Shown here piece after piece: positions 6,551 to 8,612 of a stretch of DNA of 8,612 nucleotides. Source of the stretch: Candidatus Endomicrobiellum dinenymphae (GTDB lineage Bacteria; Elusimicrobiota; Endomicrobiia; Endomicrobiales; Endomicrobiaceae); contig JAIXNA010000030.1 in NCBI GenBank assembly GCA_020328135.1, positions 1-8,612 of the forward strand. Direction: 5' to 3'. Under the pieces are notes generated by a model. The model was not told where the DNA came from. It ran no database searches and saw nothing but the letters and a program-made list of their open reading frames with translations. Position 1 is the first letter of the stretch, and each line of letters starts with the position of its first letter. Position numbers and translations under genes: made by a program.

Positions 6551-7406
6551 TTTGCACATGCATTCTAATTGTTCCGACGGCGCGGATACGCCAACAGAAC
6601 TGCTGAAGAAGTGCGAGCGACGTAGGTTTGAATATGTCTCTATAACCGACCACGACAATTGCAACGCATATAACGATGTGGCTAACTGGGCTAAAGTCTT
6701 TTCAGGCAAAATAATAACAGGGATAGAGTTGCAAGCATATTTCAAAGGATTATCTATTGAAATCTTGGGGTACAGTTTTGACATTGCAAAAATGCAGAGA
6801 TTCATTAAAAATTTATATTTGCCCTTTGATGTTGTCAATAACGAGGAATTAAAACGCTTATATGGCGTTTGTAAAAATATGGGAATGACGTTCGAGAATG
6901 ACGTAATCGAAAAATATCAAAAGAGCGATATTTACTATGCAACTGAATATCTGCATAACGAGATAATAAAAAGCGAATATACCAAACTTTTTATTCCAGA
7001 TAACGAAAGTCAGGAACGGGAATCTGTTTTCTTCAAACGCCATATTTCCAATCCAAATAGCCCATTTTATATAGATGAAAGTGATTTAATTCCATCTGCC
7101 GAAAAAGTTATTGAGATTATTCATAGCGCTGGCGGATTGGCGTTTATTCCGCACGTTTTTCAGTATGAGGAAGATGCGCTTAACGTGCTGAACGGACTAT
7201 CTGGTTTTATTGACGGAGTGGAATGTTTTTATCCTTCGTTCGAAAATGAACAGATGGAATTTTTATCAAGATTTTGCAATGAGAAAAATTTATTTATATC
7301 TGGCGGTAGCGACTACCATGGCATTAAACGTCCTGAAATATCTTTGGGTTCAAAAGTACCGAAAGAGTATGTGGATGAATGGTACAACCATAGTAAACTA
7401 ACCTAA
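6543..7406 (+). CDS. PHP-domain metal-dependent phosphoesterase; candidate histidinol-phosphate phosphatase
   Basis: The 287-residue protein has the PHP metal-site motifs in order: [11 protein letters not shown] (H5, H7, D12), ITDHDN (D36, H37), GIEL (E62), FIPHVF (H204) and GGSDYHG (D257, H259). A second conserved block with GVECFYP (225-231) lies near the C-terminus. The overall pattern is closer to the YciV/TrpH-like phosphoesterase branch than to classical HisJ/HisK. It is the last gene of the operon, overlapping hisIE by 8 nt. Histidinol-phosphate phosphatase is the one pathway step with no other enzyme here, so I infer that role; a nucleotide phosphatase or nuclease activity is the alternative. 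GTG 6543 gives the usual PHP N-terminus and has AAGAG 8 nt upstream; starts at 6519 or 6534 remain possible. The His usually found before ILGY-type segments is E73. Confidence 0.85.
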   Translation: MLDLHMHSNCSDGADTPTELLKKCERRRFEYVSITDHDNCNAYNDVANWAKVFSGKIITGIELQAYFKGLSIEILGYSFDIAKMQRFIKNLYLPFDVVNNEELKRLYGVCKNMGMTFENDVIEKYQKSDIYYATEYLHNEIIKSEYTKLFIPDNESQERESVFFKRHISNPNSPFYIDESDLIPSAEKVIEIIHSAGGLAFIPHVFQYEEDALNVLNGLSGFIDGVECFYPSFENEQMEFLSRFCNEKNLFISGGSDYHGIKRPEISLGSKVPKEYVDEWYNHSKLT

Positions 7407-7598
7407 CAGCGCCGCTCGCTTTAACTTTAACGTTTTTACTAATCTTTTATGAGAATCTTCTATGCTCGATGCCATCTTCAATAATGCTCTACGCGGGTTT
7501 GAAACCGGTGAGTATGTGGAGGGATGACAGACGAAAGGAAGAACACAGGCAGTGAAAGAGGAAAAACAATCATTAATGCTTCAAAGACAAATTGAACA
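7407..7598. other. Intergenic gap after the his operon, with fragmentary reading frames
   Basis: No recognisable gene. The stretch starts with a weak AGCG/CGCT hairpin (7408-7420) followed by TTTAACTTTAACG and five T's, which is too weak for a confident terminator. A 21-codon frame, MLDAIFNNALRGFETGEYVEG, runs from ATG 7462 to TGA 7525. The same frame then continues open for another 30 codons to TAA 7618, entering the next gene. A short imperfect dyad, GGTTT-G-AAACC, lies at 7496-7506. I see no clear promoter for the following gene. Confidence 0.4.
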
Positions 7599-8300
7599 AT
7601 GCCCCATAAAAAAAATATAATACCTATTAACTTTTTACAAACACCTACAGATAATTCTGACACAATTGAAGGGTTAAAAACTTTTTGGAAAAAAGTTGCG
7701 CCTCTCATTTCTCAAAGAGAAAAACATTTTGACGCTGTATGGGAAAAAGGAACTGAAGAAGAAATCTTCGCAGAACTTGTTTTTTGTCTTTTTACTCCAC
7801 AGAGCAAAGCAATATCATGCTGGGATGCAGTCAATGAACTTGCTGATAAAAATATGATATTCAACTCAAAAAATACAGACATAGTAAAAGTAATATCTAA
7901 GGTACGATTCAGAAACAATAAAGCAAAATATGTAATTGAAGCGAGGAACTTATTTACAATCTCCGGTAAAATAAAAATAAAAAAAAGGCTTTCATTTTTT
8001 GCGAACGTATACGAACTACGGAAATGGCTTATACAAAATATTAAAGGCATAGGGTATAAAGAAGCAGGTCACTTCTTAAGGAATATCGGTATAGGTAAAG
8101 ATCTTGCTATATTAGACAGACATATATTAAGAAATCTTAAAGTTTATAAAGCAATAAAAGAAATTCCTAAAACGTTGAACGTAAAAACATATCTCAACGT
8201 AGAAAAACAAATGCAGAATTTCGCAAAAAACATAGGAATCCCCATGTCGCATCTAGACATGTTATTCTGGTGCAAGAATACCGGAGGAATTTTTAAATAA
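7599..8300 (+). CDS. ogg: Ogg2-type N-glycosylase/DNA lyase (8-oxoguanine DNA glycosylase)
   Basis: Bifunctional base-excision repair enzyme that removes 8-oxoguanine and nicks the strand at the abasic site. The 233-residue protein resembles the Ogg2 family found in archaea, Thermotogae and some anaerobic bacteria. It has the LISQREKHFDAVWEKGTEEEIF-type N-terminal region (near 36-57), ELVFCLFTPQSKA (59-71) and the helix-hairpin-helix NIKGIGYKEAGHFLRNIG (147-164), with catalytic Lys K154. AILDRHILR (170-178) carries the catalytic Asp D173. A stop at 7593-7595 in the same frame limits the start to ATG 7599 or later; no good ribosome site precedes it, and the first 22 residues look like a non-conserved extension. 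Codon choice differs from the his genes: alanine is mostly GCA rather than GCG and the gene is visibly more AT-rich. It is probably an independent unit. Confidence 0.9.
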   Translation: MPHKKNIIPINFLQTPTDNSDTIEGLKTFWKKVAPLISQREKHFDAVWEKGTEEEIFAELVFCLFTPQSKAISCWDAVNELADKNMIFNSKNTDIVKVISKVRFRNNKAKYVIEARNLFTISGKIKIKKRLSFFANVYELRKWLIQNIKGIGYKEAGHFLRNIGIGKDLAILDRHILRNLKVYKAIKEIPKTLNVKTYLNVEKQMQNFAKNIGIPMSHLDMLFWCKNTGGIFK

Positions 8301-8309
8301 AATTACGCT

Positions 8310-8317
8310 AACGCGTT
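8310..8317. repeat. Short palindrome AACGCGTT between ogg and the transposase relic
   Basis: An 8-bp perfect palindrome in the 19-bp gap between two convergent frames. CGCGT also occurs at the last bases of the window (8608-8612). It is too short to call a terminal repeat or terminator. Confidence 0.25.
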
Positions 8318-8319
8318 CC

Positions 8320-8612
8320 TTATTCATCATTAAGTTTGTAAAGTCTTATTTCAATATCGTCATAAGGATTAAGCCCGTTAACTTTCAAATTCAGGATTTT
8401 TAAAGATGTTATTCTGTATCCGTTAGCAATATCTGTTAAATCGTAAAGAAAAGATGTCTTTTTAGAAATAAAGGGTTTGGGATATGAAAGTTTGACACTT
8501 GTTCGCTTGTAGGATAAACTTAATTCGTTTTGGCGATATTGCTTTAACAAACGAAAGAATTGCGCTCTTGCAATGCCAATAATATCATAAATAATTTCTA
8601 ACTTTACCGCGT
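8320..8612 (-). pseudogene. Internally deleted transposase relic, partial at window edge
   Basis: Read leftward from the edge, the frame is open from 8612 to the TAA at 8320-8322, giving 96 visible residues with the start outside. Residues 3-26 (from VKLEIIYDIIGIARAQFF to about QYR) look like a transposase helix-turn-helix, followed by ELSLSYKR (29-36). The C-terminal half, SKKTSFLYDL to KVNGLNPYDDIEIRLYKLND, resembles the extreme C-terminal beta-rich end of the same kind of DDE transposase. In full-length proteins of this type, as I remember them, several hundred residues with the DDE catalytic core separate these parts; here they are adjacent, joined near residues 36-45. I therefore infer an internal deletion leaving a non-catalytic relic. 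The alternative is an unrelated small protein. A TTG at 8550 could start a short form of 76 residues. Confidence 0.5.

Noticed and set aside
7408..7437. Rho-independent terminator of the his operon
   Set aside because: The AGCG/CGCT stem is only four pairs and is separated from the T-run by ten or more bases.
7525..7527. TGA readthrough or recoding (UGA as Trp or Sec)
   Set aside because: TGA is used as the normal stop for hisH and hisIE, and no recoding element is visible. A decayed small frame is simpler.
8301..8319. Shared bidirectional terminator between ogg and the minus-strand frame
   Set aside because: The only symmetry is the 8-bp AACGCGTT palindrome, with no loop and no flanking T-run.

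Overview
The window is a low-GC bacterial segment dominated by a near-complete histidine biosynthesis operon on the + strand: hisG-hisD-hisC-hisB-hisH-hisA-hisF-hisIE, followed by a PHP-domain phosphatase-like gene. The gene order, the short-form HisG, the fused HisIE, the strong Shine-Dalgarno sites and the clostridia-like PHP protein suggest an anaerobic, Bacillota-like organism. The Ogg2-type glycosylase and the transposase relic would also fit other low-GC anaerobic phyla, so I do not assign a taxon.

Positions 1-432 hold no intact gene. They contain a 13-bp-stem AT-rich palindrome (17-46), a weak hairpin with a T-rich tail (65-93), a good extended -10 promoter candidate (88-115), a degenerate pentanucleotide repeat (121-185), and a coding-like stretch split between two frames (238-433) that looks like a decayed gene end. 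If the promoter is the operon's, the mRNA leader is about 310 nt and carries the repeat. I see no T-box or His-rich leader peptide.

Positions 433-7406 hold nine genes with no spacers: eight of the nine gene borders and starts overlap or abut, by 0 to 22 nt, so translational coupling is likely. Together they cover every step from PRPP + ATP to histidine. HisG is the transferase, HisIE performs hydrolase steps two and three, HisA is the isomerase, HisH/HisF form IGP synthase, HisB is the dehydratase, HisC the aminotransferase and HisD the dehydrogenase. The only step without a classical enzyme is histidinol-phosphate phosphatase, and the PHP gene at the operon end is the natural candidate. HisG lacks the C-terminal regulatory domain, so the family rule predicts a HisZ partner, but no hisZ is present here.

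Positions 7407-7598 are a gap with fragmentary small reading frames. A stand-alone Ogg2-type 8-oxoguanine DNA glycosylase/lyase follows (7599-8300), visibly richer in A/T and with different alanine codon choice from the his genes.

On the - strand, running off the right edge (8320-8612), is the end of a protein. Its visible part looks like the N-terminal helix-turn-helix of a DDE transposase joined directly to the C-terminal end of the same kind of protein, without the catalytic core. It is probably an internally deleted insertion-sequence relic. I found no clearly novel multi-gene system. The points most worth a second look are the PHP phosphatase candidate, the HisZ-less HisG, the pentanucleotide tract and the core-less transposase.
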